64,000 bases of DNA from JBAXTE01 sp037130365 (GCA_037130365.1 JBAXTE010000010.1:1-64000); one strand, 5' to 3'. Positions 1 through 9,421 are shown, counted from the stretch's first letter. Numbers and translations are program-made. Notes: generated from the letters alone by a model not told the origin.

Positions 1-56
1 GGTTGATGGGTTGATGGGTTGATGGGTTGATGGGTTGATGGGTTGATGGGTTGATC
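1..56. repeat. 8-bp tandem repeat (unit GGTTGATG, 7 copies)
   Basis: Six exact copies of GGTTGATG and a seventh ending in C run from the window edge, so the array may extend upstream. It directly abuts the double-hairpin element at 59-146. The words GTTGAT and GTTGAG recur at 203-238 on the far side of that element, so the element appears to sit inside a larger repeat-rich tract. No coding content is seen. Confidence 0.9.
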
Positions 57-58
57 GA

Positions 59-146
59 TCCCGAAAAATAAAAATCTTTGATTTTTTTTATTTTTCGAGG
101 ATCCACGAAAAACGACGTTTCGCTTTTAGCGAACTGTTTTTCGGGA
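59..146. mobile_element. Double-hairpin interspersed element, copy A
   Basis: The element starts TCCCG and ends CGGGA. The left hairpin has arms GAAAAATAAAAATC and GATTTTTTTATTTTTC around a TTT loop. A central GAGGATCC linker follows, then a right hairpin with foot CGAAAAAC/GTTTTTCG and inner CGCT/AGCG. Joining the flanks gives a sequence collinear with the direct repeat at 225-289, which lacks the element, so the boundaries are well defined and no target duplication is seen. It encodes no protein. It probably moves by an enzyme encoded elsewhere, as REP/BIME or IS200/IS605-derived elements do; that mechanism is inferred. Confidence 0.8.
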
Positions 147-200
147 TTGAAATGTTGGGTCTCCCTATAAACTTATAAACTTTAAACCTATAAACAAAAA
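147..200. repeat. Direct repeat, first copy (about 54 bp)
   Basis: This tract begins TTGAAATGTTGGGTCTCCC and continues with AT-rich words of the TATAAAC type. It is repeated at 235-289 with only small differences. The first copy directly follows the double-hairpin element and the second does not, so the second serves as an unoccupied reference site. Confidence 0.85.
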
Positions 201-234
201 AGTTGAAGTGTTGATAGGTTGTTGAGTTGATAGG

Positions 235-289
235 TTGAAATGTTGGGTCTCCCTATAAACCTTAAACATATAAACCTATAAACAAAAAA
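235..289. repeat. Direct repeat, second copy (empty-site version)
   Basis: It matches 147-200 over nearly its full length. The bases just upstream (225-234, AGTTGATAGG) align without a gap to the left flank of copy A (GGTTGATCGA). It therefore represents the locus without the inserted hairpin element. It ends about 12 bp before dtd and probably lies in that gene's leader. Confidence 0.75.
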
Positions 290-301
290 TAAATTAAAAT
301 A

Positions 302-754
302 ATGAGAGTAGTAATCCAAAGAGTAAAAGAGGCTTCGGTGACCATTAACAATCTGGAAGTTAGAAAAATTCGAATGGGTTTTGTGATTTTATTAGGTATT
401 GAGGATGGGGATTCAACGAATGATATCGATTGGTTATGTGGGAAAATTTCAAAATTAAGAGTTTTTGATGACGAACAAAAAGTAATGAATAACTCAATCA
501 CAGATATTAACGGTGATGTATTAATAATCAGTCAATTTACGCTGTATGCTAGTACAAAAAAAGGAAATCGTCCATCCTATATTCGTGCATCGCAACCCAA
601 ATTTGCAATTCCACTTTATGAGGAGTTTATATTAAAACTTGGAATTGAAACTCACAAAAAAACAGTTACCGGAGAATTCGGCGCACACATGGATGTATCA
701 CTTATTAATGATGGTCCAGTGACTATAATTATTGATTCTAAAAACAGAGAATAA
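302..754 (+). CDS. dtd: D-aminoacyl-tRNA deacylase
   Basis: Hydrolyses D-amino acids, and glycine mischarged on tRNA-Ala, from tRNA in the cytoplasm. The 150-aa length is normal for the DTD family. The N-terminus reads MRVVIQRVKEASV. The two family active-site motifs are present: SQFT at residues 77-80 and the Gly-cisPro motif GPVT at 138-141. The stop codon overlaps the start of the next gene by one base (TAATG), indicating translational coupling. No clear TAnnTTTG box is visible upstream, where the direct repeats occupy the leader. The start is the first ATG matching the family N-terminus. Confidence 0.96.
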   Translation: MRVVIQRVKEASVTINNLEVRKIRMGFVILLGIEDGDSTNDIDWLCGKISKLRVFDDEQKVMNNSITDINGDVLIISQFTLYASTKKGNRPSYIRASQPKFAIPLYEEFILKLGIETHKKTVTGEFGAHMDVSLINDGPVTIIIDSKNRE

Positions 755-1080
755 TGACTATTTTTGAAGCACAAAAAGCAGTAGATGAATGGATTAACAC
801 TCATGGAGTGCGATATTTTAATGAACTCACCAATATGGCAATTCTTACCGAAGAGGTAGGGGAAGTGGCCAGAATAATTGCCAGACAATATGGAGAACAA
901 TCTTCTAAAGATTCAGATAAAAAGCATAACTTAGCAGATGAATTAGCTGATGTTCTTTGGGTTATAATTTGTTTGGCAAATCAAACTGGCATTGATCTAA
1001 CCGAAGCATTACAGAATAACCTTCAGAAAAAAACGGAAAGAGACGCTAATCGTCATATCCAAAATCAAAAATTAAAGTAA
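754..1080 (+). CDS. MazG-like nucleotide pyrophosphohydrolase
   Basis: Single-domain all-alpha NTP pyrophosphohydrolase of 108 aa. The MazG metal-binding signature is visible as EEVGE (residues 33-37) and a second helix with E63xxxD67 (DELADVLW). Family members hydrolyse dNTPs or modified nucleotides to monophosphates in nucleotide-pool cleaning; the exact substrate cannot be read from sequence. It overlaps dtd by one base and is followed within 2 bp by the AI-2E family gene, so it is the second gene of an operon. In function it pairs naturally with dtd as quality control. Confidence 0.9.
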   Translation: MTIFEAQKAVDEWINTHGVRYFNELTNMAILTEEVGEVARIIARQYGEQSSKDSDKKHNLADELADVLWVIICLANQTGIDLTEALQNNLQKKTERDANRHIQNQKLK

Positions 1081-1081
1081 T

Positions 1082-2182
1082 ATGAATTACAGAAAACAAA
1101 TTTTCACCATCATCCCACTTTTGTTTGCAGGATTATTTATATGGTATTTTTCAAGTATCTTTTTTTACATTCTCATTGCCCTAATCCTTTCGTTACTAGG
1201 TTCCCCTATTGTAGCATTGCTTGATAAAATAAAAATTGGAAAAATTAGACTTCCACATACGCTAAATGCTGGCATTATATTATTTTTAATGATGACAGTA
1301 GTGGTTATGTTTTTTGTAATTATGATTCCTGTGCTCTCCAAACAAGTTAATACGCTATCAAAGCTAGACACAACTGCTATTGACAGTGCATTTAGTGCCC
1401 CAATTTCGAATTTAGAAACGACATTAAAAGATAATGGACTTCTTGAAAAATCTAAAAATCTGAGCGAAGTAGTTAAAGATGGTTCGGCAAAAATTCTGGA
1501 GAAATTTAAAATTTCAGATCTCTTTTCGGATGTCATGAATTTTCTAACCAACATTTTCGCAGCTTTATTTATTATCTCATTCGTCACCTTCTTTGTCCTT
1601 CGAGATAATCGGATATTCTATCGGGTTTTGATAGCCTTAGTCCACGAAAGTTACCACAATGAAGTTGAGCACATTATTCAATCGACCAAACGATTACTCA
1701 CCCGTTACTTTCTTGGGTTGATTTTAGACATCAGCCTTGTTAGCGGTTTATATGCAATAATTTTATCCATTTTAGGAGTCCAAAATGCGTTATTAATTGG
1801 CTTCTTAGGAGGAATTGTAAATGTAATTCCATATATAGGTCCATTTATTGGAGCTGCGATTGGATTATTTGTTGGAGTTGTTAGTGGATTACCGATGGAT
1901 TTTAACACAGAACTCATCCCTTTAGTGATAAAGATTTTATCTACCTTCTTTTTTGTCAACCTGTTAGATGCAACCGTAATGCAACCAAATATCTATGCTA
2001 AAAGCGTAAATGCACATCCACTCGAAATATTTTTTGTAATCATTGTTGCAGGGACAATTGCAGGTATTGCAGGTATGATTTTAGCAATTCCTACCTACTC
2101 ATTTCTTCGAATATTGGCTCGTGAGTTTTTTTATAAATACCCTATCGTTCAGAAGCTTACCAATTCGATGGGTAAAGATTAA
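1082..2182 (+). CDS. AI-2E family transporter (PerM/YdiK-like membrane protein)
   Basis: Inner-membrane protein of 366 aa. The hydrophobic N-terminal pair (about residues 8-45), a third segment near 65-90, a soluble middle and a cluster of C-terminal membrane segments follow the layout of the AI-2E exporter/PerM family. The Gly- and Pro-rich stretch IVNVIPYIGPFIG near residue 245 is typical. Family members have been linked to autoinducer export or ion/proton antiport, so the substrate is uncertain. It lies 1 bp after mazG and 5 bp before the radical SAM gene, so cotranscription is likely. Confidence 0.88.
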   Translation: MNYRKQIFTIIPLLFAGLFIWYFSSIFFYILIALILSLLGSPIVALLDKIKIGKIRLPHTLNAGIILFLMMTVVVMFFVIMIPVLSKQVNTLSKLDTTAIDSAFSAPISNLETTLKDNGLLEKSKNLSEVVKDGSAKILEKFKISDLFSDVMNFLTNIFAALFIISFVTFFVLRDNRIFYRVLIALVHESYHNEVEHIIQSTKRLLTRYFLGLILDISLVSGLYAIILSILGVQNALLIGFLGGIVNVIPYIGPFIGAAIGLFVGVVSGLPMDFNTELIPLVIKILSTFFFVNLLDATVMQPNIYAKSVNAHPLEIFFVIIVAGTIAGIAGMILAIPTYSFLRILAREFFYKYPIVQKLTNSMGKD

Positions 2183-2187
2183 TATTT

Positions 2188-3195
2188 ATGAATAAAAGCT
2201 CGTTCACAGAACTGCGTCTCTTGATATCCTGCTTTACCTTTTATCGATTTATAAATTTGATAAAATTAGCGCTGAGTTGGATTTGTTCAAAAGTTTGGTC
2301 AAAACCAATTCTTTGGGGATTTCCGTATGCAATTTCTATCGAGCCAACCTCTCAATGTAATCTTCACTGTGTTGAATGTCCATCTGGAACCGGAATGCTC
2401 CAGCGACCTTCTGGACAAATGTCGTTAGAACTATTTAAAACCATTATTGATCAAGTAAGCAAATATTCATTTTACATCAATCTATATTTTCAAGGAGAAC
2501 CATTAATTCATCCTCGAATTGGGGATATGATTGCGTATGCAAAATCGAAGAAAATGTTTGTATTTACCTCTACAAATGGACATTTTATAACCCAAAAAAA
2601 TGCTCAAACATTAATTTCATCGAAACTCGACAAACTGATAATATCGATTGACGGAGCCAATCAGGAGGATTACGAAAAATACAGAGTTGGTGGTGTATTT
2701 ATAAAAGTAATTGATGGATTGAAAGAATTATCTCAGCAGAAAAAACAATCAAAATCTAAAACCCCCATCATTATTGCGCAAGTTTTGCTTTTAAAAACCA
2801 CCGAGGATAGCATAGACAAAATTCAAAATCTTGTTCTATTGAATGGTGCAAATATCGTTGAATTTAAAAAAGCACAATTTTACAATCCCAATAAAAAAGA
2901 TTGTCTATTGCCAAAAAACAGCCAATTAACGAGGTATCGATATTCCGAAGAAAAAGGTTGGCATTTAAAACAAAATAATTCGAAAGGCTGTAAACGATTA
3001 TGGTCGACAATAGTAATTACTTGGGATGGCAACATACTGCCCTGCTGCTACGACAAAGATGCCAAATACCCATATAATTCAATGAGTACATCTTCAATCT
3101 TTGAAGCCTATCGTTCTATAAATGCACGCGAATTTCGAAACAGAGTGCATCAAAATAAATCAGCGATAGATATTTGTCAAAACTGTGGAGAATAG
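2188..3195 (+). CDS. Radical SAM/SPASM domain protein
   Basis: A 335-aa protein with the radical SAM cluster motif CX3CX2C at C57, C61 and C64 (TSQCNLHCVECPSG), so it should bind a 4Fe-4S cluster and cleave S-adenosylmethionine. Further cysteines, CC in ILPCCYD and CQNC at the C-terminus (C330, C333), suggest a SPASM-type auxiliary cluster region. The substrate is unknown. SPASM enzymes often modify peptides, but no small precursor peptide is evident beside it. The protein stops three residues after the last cysteine, a compact end for this family. It is last in the dtd operon, and its stop lies in a 14-bp inverted repeat. Confidence 0.88.
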   Translation: MNKSSFTELRLLISCFTFYRFINLIKLALSWICSKVWSKPILWGFPYAISIEPTSQCNLHCVECPSGTGMLQRPSGQMSLELFKTIIDQVSKYSFYINLYFQGEPLIHPRIGDMIAYAKSKKMFVFTSTNGHFITQKNAQTLISSKLDKLIISIDGANQEDYEKYRVGGVFIKVIDGLKELSQQKKQSKSKTPIIIAQVLLLKTTEDSIDKIQNLVLLNGANIVEFKKAQFYNPNKKDCLLPKNSQLTRYRYSEEKGWHLKQNNSKGCKRLWSTIVITWDGNILPCCYDKDAKYPYNSMSTSSIFEAYRSINAREFRNRVHQNKSAIDICQNCGE

Positions 3196-3222
3196 GTAAG
3201 AAAAGCGAGCTTTTCTTACCTA
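3193..3222 (+). terminator. Perfect hairpin at the end of the dtd operon
   Basis: Arms of 14 bp (TAGGTAAGAAAAGC and its complement) separated by GA include the stop codon of the radical SAM gene. No U-tract follows on the plus strand, so it may act in RNA stability or factor-dependent termination rather than as a classical intrinsic terminator. Confidence 0.55.
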
Positions 3223-3502
3223 AAAATCATTCTAAACATTTACAAAAACCCTCAGAGATCAACATTATATATTAAATATATGTTAATAATCAGACTGTTT
3301 AAAGGTCAAAGTCAAACAAATTCTTCTTTTTAAAATTTATACAAATACCTATCAACAGAGCTAATTAAGGTGTTTTAAAACGTTGAAAAGTTGCAAATAT
3401 ATTTATTTATATTTTATTTGTAAACAACATTGATATTTGATAAAAATGTATTATATTTACAGCGATAATTTAAAATCAGTATTAACGAACACCAAAAGAA
3501 AA
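3223..3502. other. AT-rich intergenic region
   Basis: About 280 bp with no convincing gene. It should hold the promoter of the large secreted protein at 3503. I find no exact TAnnTTTG box; TATTTG at 3415-3420 is the nearest match. An in-frame TTG and an ATG occur at 3437 and 3446, but the residues they would add do not form a signal peptide. Confidence 0.5.
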
Positions 3503-6500
3503 ATGAAAAAAACAAACCCTCTGTGTGAAAATCCACACCAAACCCCACGAAACCACCAAAACGCAAAGCAATTAATAATTGCTTTAATTCTAACAACCCT
3601 TTTTCTGCCGTTTGTGGGAAAAGGACAAAGCACGTGCAATACTGCAGAAAATGATACCCCGAGTACAAACACACAGGAAATTACTAGATTTTGCACAAGT
3701 AGTTCATACTGGTTTACTTTTATTGGAGACTCTACACAAAATTATAAATTTTATGCTTATGTCAAAGATAGTTTGACAATGCATGAGTCTCCAATTATTA
3801 GTTTTTATCAAGGCGTTTGTAATTCTCTAAATTTAATATCACAGGACACAATGGCTGTAACATTCAACAATATGGCTACTGGGGTTAGGTATTATGTTAA
3901 AACCAAATTTGATAGAGATACTAATGAATTCAACTTTTTTTCTAGTTTTACTGGAAAGCAAATATTCACACTATGTGATTCAACTCCATGTGACTATTTA
4001 TTGAATGGTAATTTTGATCACATGGAACCAAATTTAAGCACGAATCCATTTAATTTTCCAGGAATGATATGCAGGTGGCGTACAATATTTACTCGATATT
4101 GTAGCCCACAAGCGACTAATGCTATGGGAGCTCAAGATAATGGATATGCATTTATGTGGACTGCCTTAACAGATACTACAGATTTATCACAATTAGCTAC
4201 GAATGAAATGATTTTCCAAAATGTATATTTACCTTCTGGTGTTTATGATGTTAGTATGGCTTATCGAAGAAACGAATTTTCTTTGATTGGATGTGATCAT
4301 TTACTTGTTAAAATAATGCCTAATATTGTAAACCCTCCGAATGTAATAACTGGAAATTTTTTAAATGCAGATTTTAATGCTTTAGATATTCAAAATGTAA
4401 ACAATTTAGATTGGGATTATGCAACAAGTGAATTTACAATTAATCAAGCTGGCGATTTTGTTTTATTTGCATTACCTTTTCAAACATCTAAACGCAACAC
4501 TGCTACTTGGGTAGATATTGACAATATTCACGTTACATCAAAACCTACTGCGCAAATTTTAACTTCCTATTGCAAACCCGTCATGAGTTTTAGAGGTGTT
4601 TTGGATGGATGTCATACAATTGATCATGTTGTTTGGAATTTTGGTGATGGTACCTCAAATGTTATTACACAGGGAGAATCAATATGTTCACATAGCTTTA
4701 GTGTTGAAGGTTCGTACACAGTTACTGCTACAATATTTTATAGAATTTATAATTCACCAGCAATCGCAAGTATCACACAAACAAGGATTATAACAACTGC
4801 TGGATTGCAAAATACACTTGAAATTTTAGGCAATAGAAATACATGTGATTCAATTGCAACATACTCTCCAATTAATAATTTGCCTGGCACTATATGCAAT
4901 TGGACAATTAAACCCTCAACAGCTGGTACTATTATTTCAAGCAACAACAATACTATAATTATTAATTGGCACGACAATGCAATGACTTCTGGGCAACCTG
5001 ATACTCTTGTGTTAAATGATGGATTATGTAGCACAAGTATAAACATTTGGAAATGTTGTAAAGATTCATCTGGGACAGCAACAATTTTTAGTGATGATAC
5101 TATAACAACAAACATTAACTATGGTACATATTATTTAAACGGAACAATAACTATCGATGGATCGGTAACTTTTTCAAATGCGATATTTAATATGTCACCC
5201 GAAGCAAAAATCTTAATTAAATCGCCATCAACTTTTAATATTAACTATTCCACCGTTAAAGCGGGTTGTAATTATATGTGGGATGGTATTTATAATAAAA
5301 GTCCCCATTCAAATTTAAATACACAATCATCAACAATTCAAGATGCTCAAAATGCAATTGTGTCTGAAAATGGTGGATATGTTTCGGCGTCGAATACTTT
5401 GTTTAATCTAAATAATTATGGCATTAAAGTACTCAACTCTACTGTACCTAGTCCATTAATTGTATCTAACTGTAAATTCTATTGTACTACTGATGGAACT
5501 GGTGTAACACCTCGAAACTTAATTGCGCCTCTTACAACTTTTAGAGGATATGCTGGTATTAATATCGAAAATACAACTGCCGTTCAAGTGGGCGATATTA
5601 ATAAAGCCACAAAAAACAAGTTTAGTTATACCAGTTTTGGTGTTATTATTGGCAATTCAAATGCAAATATATATAACAACAATTTCATAAATATGCCGAT
5701 AACAAATAATGGATTTGGTACTGGCATTAATGTAGTTGGAACTACCGATGCTACAATAAAATCTGTTGTTATAGGTGGAACTAATTATAGTAATAATATT
5801 TACACCAATTTATTTAGTAACTGCAATAAAGGTATTACTCAACAGAATGCAGCAAATATCAAAGTATTATGCGATACATTTACTACTTGCGCAGTATCAG
5901 CAACTGAAATTTTGTTCAATAAATACCGCAACATTGATTTTACTAAAAACAGAATTCAAAACTCTATTAATGGGTTGCTCATTAATGATTTTATGAATAC
6001 TCGTCTGGTTGTAGATAGCAATAGTATTTACAATGTTACAAATGGTCTTACAGCCAATAATGCAACTTTACAGGAATGTTACGGTGCTACTTTTCGTAAA
6101 AACAATATTACAGGAACTTTTAAAAATGGCATACTATTAATGAATGTAAAAGGTCGTAGTATAATACCTACAGGACCTCCGGGTTACGAGCGTCAGATTC
6201 CATACATCTATGCCAACACCATTACTTTTGGTAGTTATGATATTGTAGGTGCGAATTTTTATACTGGAATTTATATTGTATATGGTGATAATACTTATAT
6301 TGAAGACAATATAATTAATACTCCAACTTATACGGTAGCAAGCGAATCCCAAGGTCTTAAATTGAATGGAATTTTTGTAATTGCTTCACCTAGAACTGGC
6401 CTTTGCAACAATATCATTACAAATTTGGGTATGGGTATTAGATTTAATGGGTTATGTTCGACTTCTCCAATAAAAAGCAACAGTATGAATAATAATTATT

Positions 6501-7549
6501 ATGGTGTTCGACTTGAGAATGCAACTATCGGAAACCAAGGAAATTCTTCCCCATCACTGAGATGGGTTAACCGAAATTCATGGACGTATCCTTTTGTAAC
6601 TGGTCGTTATAGAGTGCAAGGTTCTGTGGCAACAACTACTACTTGGACTTATGATGCAGGAGTTTCTTCAACCTATACATTATTATCTAATCCCGCTGAA
6701 TACTCTGTTACGGGACCATTTATTGCTCCTGCTATTACTAATCCATTACCACAAGCTTGCGCTAGTTACGATGGTGTAATTTGGATTCCATATGTTGGAG
6801 GCAATAGTCCGATAATAAATAATAATGAAGTTAACTATTCTCCTTTATTAGAAAACTATATATTAGATACCGAAGAGAACCAATATTATCAAGCTACCGA
6901 CTATTACAATAATACACAATTGGATAATTTGGTTTTAGATGCTGCGGAAAGCACAAGTGTTCCTTTTAATCCAATTCAAACCACTTCTATCCGTCAGTTT
7001 TACAAAGTAAATAAATTAATTTCTGAAAACAGAATAGATGAAGCTATACAAGAAAATAGTAATATTTTACCTACAAATCTTATTGAGCGAAATCATCAAA
7101 TTGCCAATACTATTTATCTGCAAAGTTGGGCAAAAGGTCGTTTTGAACTAACTGATGATGAACGTACCACATTGCTCCAAATTGCAACCCAACCGCACAT
7201 TCAAGGTGGTTACGGGGTCTTTACTGCTTGGGTGATGCTCAATCGGGTTTATCGCACCGAATCGGTGAAACCTAAAAGTATTATAAAACCATTTTCAACT
7301 ATTGCGAGCAATGGAGTATCCATTTATCCGAATCCTGCCCACGAACAAGTTACGATTAATGGTGCTACGGATGTGGCTTATGCGATGATTTATGACCTGC
7401 AAGGACGTGAATTGACAAAAACAACAAATGTTTCGGGTTTATCATTGTTGGTGCTAAATACTTCCAAGTTGACTAAAGGTATCTATTTTATTACATTAAT
7501 AAACAAAGATTTATCTGTTATCACTTCAGAAAAACTGGTAATTGAATAA
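3503..7549 (+). CDS. Secreted PKD/beta-helix protein with T9SS type A sorting domain
   Basis: Large exported protein of 1348 aa if started at the ATG at 3503. That start gives a short charged N-region and a hydrophobic core (LIIALILTTLFLPFVG) ending in KGQS, as expected for a signal peptide. Upstream in-frame TTG (3437) and ATG (3446) would bury it. A PKD-like domain (VVWNFGDGTS) lies near residues 370-420. A long Asn-rich right-handed beta-helix of repeated I/V-N-N strands covers roughly 540-1000. The last 80 residues are a type A sorting domain (ISIYPNPA-like start, GIYFITL near the end). Function is unknown; surface binding or adhesion is likely. Its 3' 360 bp are duplicated at 9062-9421. 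Confidence 0.85.
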   Translation: MKKTNPLCENPHQTPRNHQNAKQLIIALILTTLFLPFVGKGQSTCNTAENDTPSTNTQEITRFCTSSSYWFTFIGDSTQNYKFYAYVKDSLTMHESPIISFYQGVCNSLNLISQDTMAVTFNNMATGVRYYVKTKFDRDTNEFNFFSSFTGKQIFTLCDSTPCDYLLNGNFDHMEPNLSTNPFNFPGMICRWRTIFTRYCSPQATNAMGAQDNGYAFMWTALTDTTDLSQLATNEMIFQNVYLPSGVYDVSMAYRRNEFSLIGCDHLLVKIMPNIVNPPNVITGNFLNADFNALDIQNVNNLDWDYATSEFTINQAGDFVLFALPFQTSKRNTATWVDIDNIHVTSKPTAQILTSYCKPVMSFRGVLDGCHTIDHVVWNFGDGTSNVITQGESICSHSFSVEGSYTVTATIFYRIYNSPAIASITQTRIITTAGLQNTLEILGNRNTCDSIATYSPINNLPGTICNWTIKPSTAGTIISSNNNTIIINWHDNAMTSGQPDTLVLNDGLCSTSINIWKCCKDSSGTATIFSDDTITTNINYGTYYLNGTITIDGSVTFSNAIFNMSPEAKILIKSPSTFNINYSTVKAGCNYMWDGIYNKSPHSNLNTQSSTIQDAQNAIVSENGGYVSASNTLFNLNNYGIKVLNSTVPSPLIVSNCKFYCTTDGTGVTPRNLIAPLTTFRGYAGINIENTTAVQVGDINKATKNKFSYTSFGVIIGNSNANIYNNNFINMPITNNGFGTGINVVGTTDATIKSVVIGGTNYSNNIYTNLFSNCNKGITQQNAANIKVLCDTFTTCAVSATEILFNKYRNIDFTKNRIQNSINGLLINDFMNTRLVVDSNSIYNVTNGLTANNATLQECYGATFRKNNITGTFKNGILLMNVKGRSIIPTGPPGYERQIPYIYANTITFGSYDIVGANFYTGIYIVYGDNTYIEDNIINTPTYTVASESQGLKLNGIFVIASPRTGLCNNIITNLGMGIRFNGLCSTSPIKSNSMNNNYYGVRLENATIGNQGNSSPSLRWVNRNSWTYPFVTGRYRVQGSVATTTTWTYDAGVSSTYTLLSNPAEYSVTGPFIAPAITNPLPQACASYDGVIWIPYVGGNSPIINNNEVNYSPLLENYILDTEENQYYQATDYYNNTQLDNLVLDAAESTSVPFNPIQTTSIRQFYKVNKLISENRIDEAIQENSNILPTNLIERNHQIANTIYLQSWAKGRFELTDDERTTLLQIATQPHIQGGYGVFTAWVMLNRVYRTESVKPKSIIKPFSTIASNGVSIYPNPAHEQVTINGATDVAYAMIYDLQGRELTKTTNVSGLSLLVLNTSKLTKGIYFITLINKDLSVITSEKLVIE

Positions 7550-7563
7550 ATTTTTATTTTTTC

Positions 7564-7596
7564 ATAACAGAAAGTCCAGTCAGGGCTTTCTGTTAT
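7564..7596 (+). terminator. Intrinsic terminator, first copy
   Basis: A 14-bp stem (ATAACAGAAAGTCC / GGGCTTTCTGTTAT, with one G-T pair) and a 5-nt loop lie just after the beta-helix gene. Almost the same hairpin occurs at 9438-9470 after the truncated paralog, so it was duplicated along with the genes. Confidence 0.85.
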
Positions 7597-7613
7597 TTAT
7601 ATAAGTTTAATCA

Positions 7614-8894
7614 ATGAAAAGATTAACCATACTATTTTTGCTCACTCTTGTAAATTTTTGTTTTGCTCAAAATTTGGTAAGAAATCCTGGTTTTGAAGAG
7701 TTTAGCATTTGCCCAAACAATTTTAATCAAATTAGTTTTGCAAATTTCTGGAAAGCAGGTTGCGAGTATGGCACAAGCACTGATTTTTTTAACACTTGTA
7801 CTTTAGATAATCCCAATATAGATCCGTTTCTAATTTCTTTTTGGTCTCACTCTTTACTGGCTCGTACAGGATTTGGAGAATCTGGACTTTTACTATACTT
7901 AACTTCAAATTCAGGAGTAACAATTTCAGATTGTCGTGAGGCATTATCTTCAAAATTAATAACGAATTTAGAACCAAGTAAATGTTATTCTGTTATTTTT
8001 AATATTAGATTTTTTGGATATTATCTAGATATATATACAAATAACACAAATTCGCTTAATTTTGCAACGAACAGAGTAAGTGCATTACTTTCTCCTGATT
8101 CAATAATTTACCCAACACCAGGTTTTACCGATTTATTCCAATATCATCCACAAATCAATTACCACGGTCAAGTTTTAAACGATACTTCAAGTTGGGTAAA
8201 GATAGAAGGCAGTTTTATAGCACAAGGTAATGAGCAGTGGATACATATCACCAGTTTTGTACCTGATGATTCGGTTACAGTTTATATGTTACCAAGTCTT
8301 TTAAATCAGGTAGATTCCTCATATATGCCGAGTTATTACCTCATTGATGATGTATCAGTTTTTCCGTGCGATGCGCCTGTGTATGTGGCTAACGCAGGTA
8401 ACGACACTTGTCTAAAACCCGGAAACAGTGTAAGAATAGGTACACCACGACGTAATGAATATTTATACTGGTGGTACGACGAACAAGGGAACTTATTGGA
8501 TACCTCAGCTCAAATTACAGTTAGTCCCAACCAAACCACAAGTTACATATTGGCACAAAAAGACTTTAAATTCGACGAAACCAGAGACACAGTAACTATA
8601 ACCGTAGATGCACATTGTTACGAAACAATTTATCCAGTGATTAAAATTCCAAATGTAATTTCGCCCAACGGAGATGGTATAAACGATAAATTTGTTATAG
8701 AAAATGGAAAGTTTTACAATTTGAAACTGAATATATTCAATCGTTGGGGCAACCAAATATTCGAAAGCAAGGACTATCAAAACAACTGGCCCGCTTCGGA
8801 AGTTGCCGATGGCGTTTATTTTTACACGTTAACTTCAACCAACCCAAAGCAGGAAGTAAAAGAGTATAAGGGAAGTGTAAGTGTGGTTAAGTGA
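7614..8894 (+). CDS. Secreted protein with gliding-motility-associated (CHU_C, type B) C-terminal domain, paralog 1
   Basis: Exported protein of 426 aa with a signal peptide (MKRLTILFLLTLVNFCFAQ). The mature N-terminus NLVRNPGFEE opens a galactose-binding-like module often seen in such cargo. A short Ig-like stretch follows (about 255-330), then a type B T9SS sorting domain from about residue 345: PNVISPNGDGINDKF, FNRWGNQIFES, DGVYFYTL. It should be secreted by T9SS and fixed to or released from the surface. It lies 64 bp after the beta-helix gene, past a terminator. Residues about 260-426 are nearly identical to the paralog at 9487, while the N-terminal half is far more diverged. The ligand is unknown. 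Confidence 0.87.
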   Translation: MKRLTILFLLTLVNFCFAQNLVRNPGFEEFSICPNNFNQISFANFWKAGCEYGTSTDFFNTCTLDNPNIDPFLISFWSHSLLARTGFGESGLLLYLTSNSGVTISDCREALSSKLITNLEPSKCYSVIFNIRFFGYYLDIYTNNTNSLNFATNRVSALLSPDSIIYPTPGFTDLFQYHPQINYHGQVLNDTSSWVKIEGSFIAQGNEQWIHITSFVPDDSVTVYMLPSLLNQVDSSYMPSYYLIDDVSVFPCDAPVYVANAGNDTCLKPGNSVRIGTPRRNEYLYWWYDEQGNLLDTSAQITVSPNQTTSYILAQKDFKFDETRDTVTITVDAHCYETIYPVIKIPNVISPNGDGINDKFVIENGKFYNLKLNIFNRWGNQIFESKDYQNNWPASEVADGVYFYTLTSTNPKQEVKEYKGSVSVVK

Positions 8895-8930
8895 ATTGTA
8901 AAGTAAAAATTCACAAATAATGAACAACAA

Positions 8931-8995
8931 GATTTTCTTCACTCCCAGAATTTATCCCGCTATAAGCGGGAGGGTTGGGGCAAATGAAGAAAATC
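8931..8995. repeat. Nested palindromic sequence
   Basis: An outer 11-bp inverted repeat (GATTTTCTTCA / TGAAGAAAATC) encloses a perfect inner hairpin TCCCGCT-ATA-AGCGGGA. It lies between paralog 1 and the truncated sorting-domain fragment, in a stretch absent from the equivalent position 5' of the parent sequence. It may mark the duplication breakpoint or be a separate small repeat. Confidence 0.7.
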
Positions 8996-9007
8996 GAATA
9001 ATAAAGC

Positions 9008-9015
9008 TATCTTTG
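9008..9015 (+). promoter_or_regulatory. TATCTTTG promoter-like -7 box
   Basis: Matches TAnnTTTG and lies 20 bp before the ATG of the sorting-domain fragment at 9035. The fragment may therefore still be transcribed. No good -33 TTTG was identified. Confidence 0.45.
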
Positions 9016-9034
9016 TAAAACCAAAGCAAAAATC

Positions 9035-9421
9035 ATGAATCAATATATAAATCAGAATTCCAACCAACCCCATATACAAGGTGGTTATGGCGTCTTCACT
9101 GCATGGGTGATGCTCAATCGGGTTTATCGTACCGAATCGGTGAGACCAAAAAATATCATTAAACCTATTGGTATTCATAATAACGAAATAGCCATTTACC
9201 CAAATCCAGCCCGTGAACAAGTTATTGTTAATGGCGCTTCCGAAGTGGCTTACGCTATAATTTACGACCTTCAAGGACGCGAATTGATAAAAATGGCCAA
9301 TTCTTCGGATTCTTCTTTGTTGACGCTCAACACCTCCAAATTAACCAAAGGCATCTATTTTATCACCTTAGTAGACAAAGATTTATCAATTATTACATCA
9401 GAAAAACTCGTAATTAAATAA
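9035..9421 (+). pseudogene. Truncated duplicate of the T9SS type A C-terminus (gene fragment)
   Basis: An open frame of 128 aa. From about residue 10 onward (QPHIQGGYGVFTAW) it matches the last 120 residues of the beta-helix protein ending at 7549, including the sorting domain (IAIYPNPAREQ, GIYFITLV). It has no signal peptide, so even if translated it could not reach the T9SS by the usual Sec route. The frame is intact, with mainly conservative changes, so the duplication is not very old or the frame is maintained. It is followed by a copy of the parent's terminator. I call it a gene fragment; expression as a small protein is possible given the box at 9008. Confidence 0.75.

Noticed and set aside
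1..56. Possible CRISPR or telomere-like array
   Set aside because: The units are 8 bp and contiguous with no spacers, so it is a simple tandem repeat.
4747..6352. Minus- and plus-strand frames inside the large beta-helix gene
   Set aside because: Shadows of Asn/Thr-rich repeats; the 1348-aa frame is uninterrupted and coherent.
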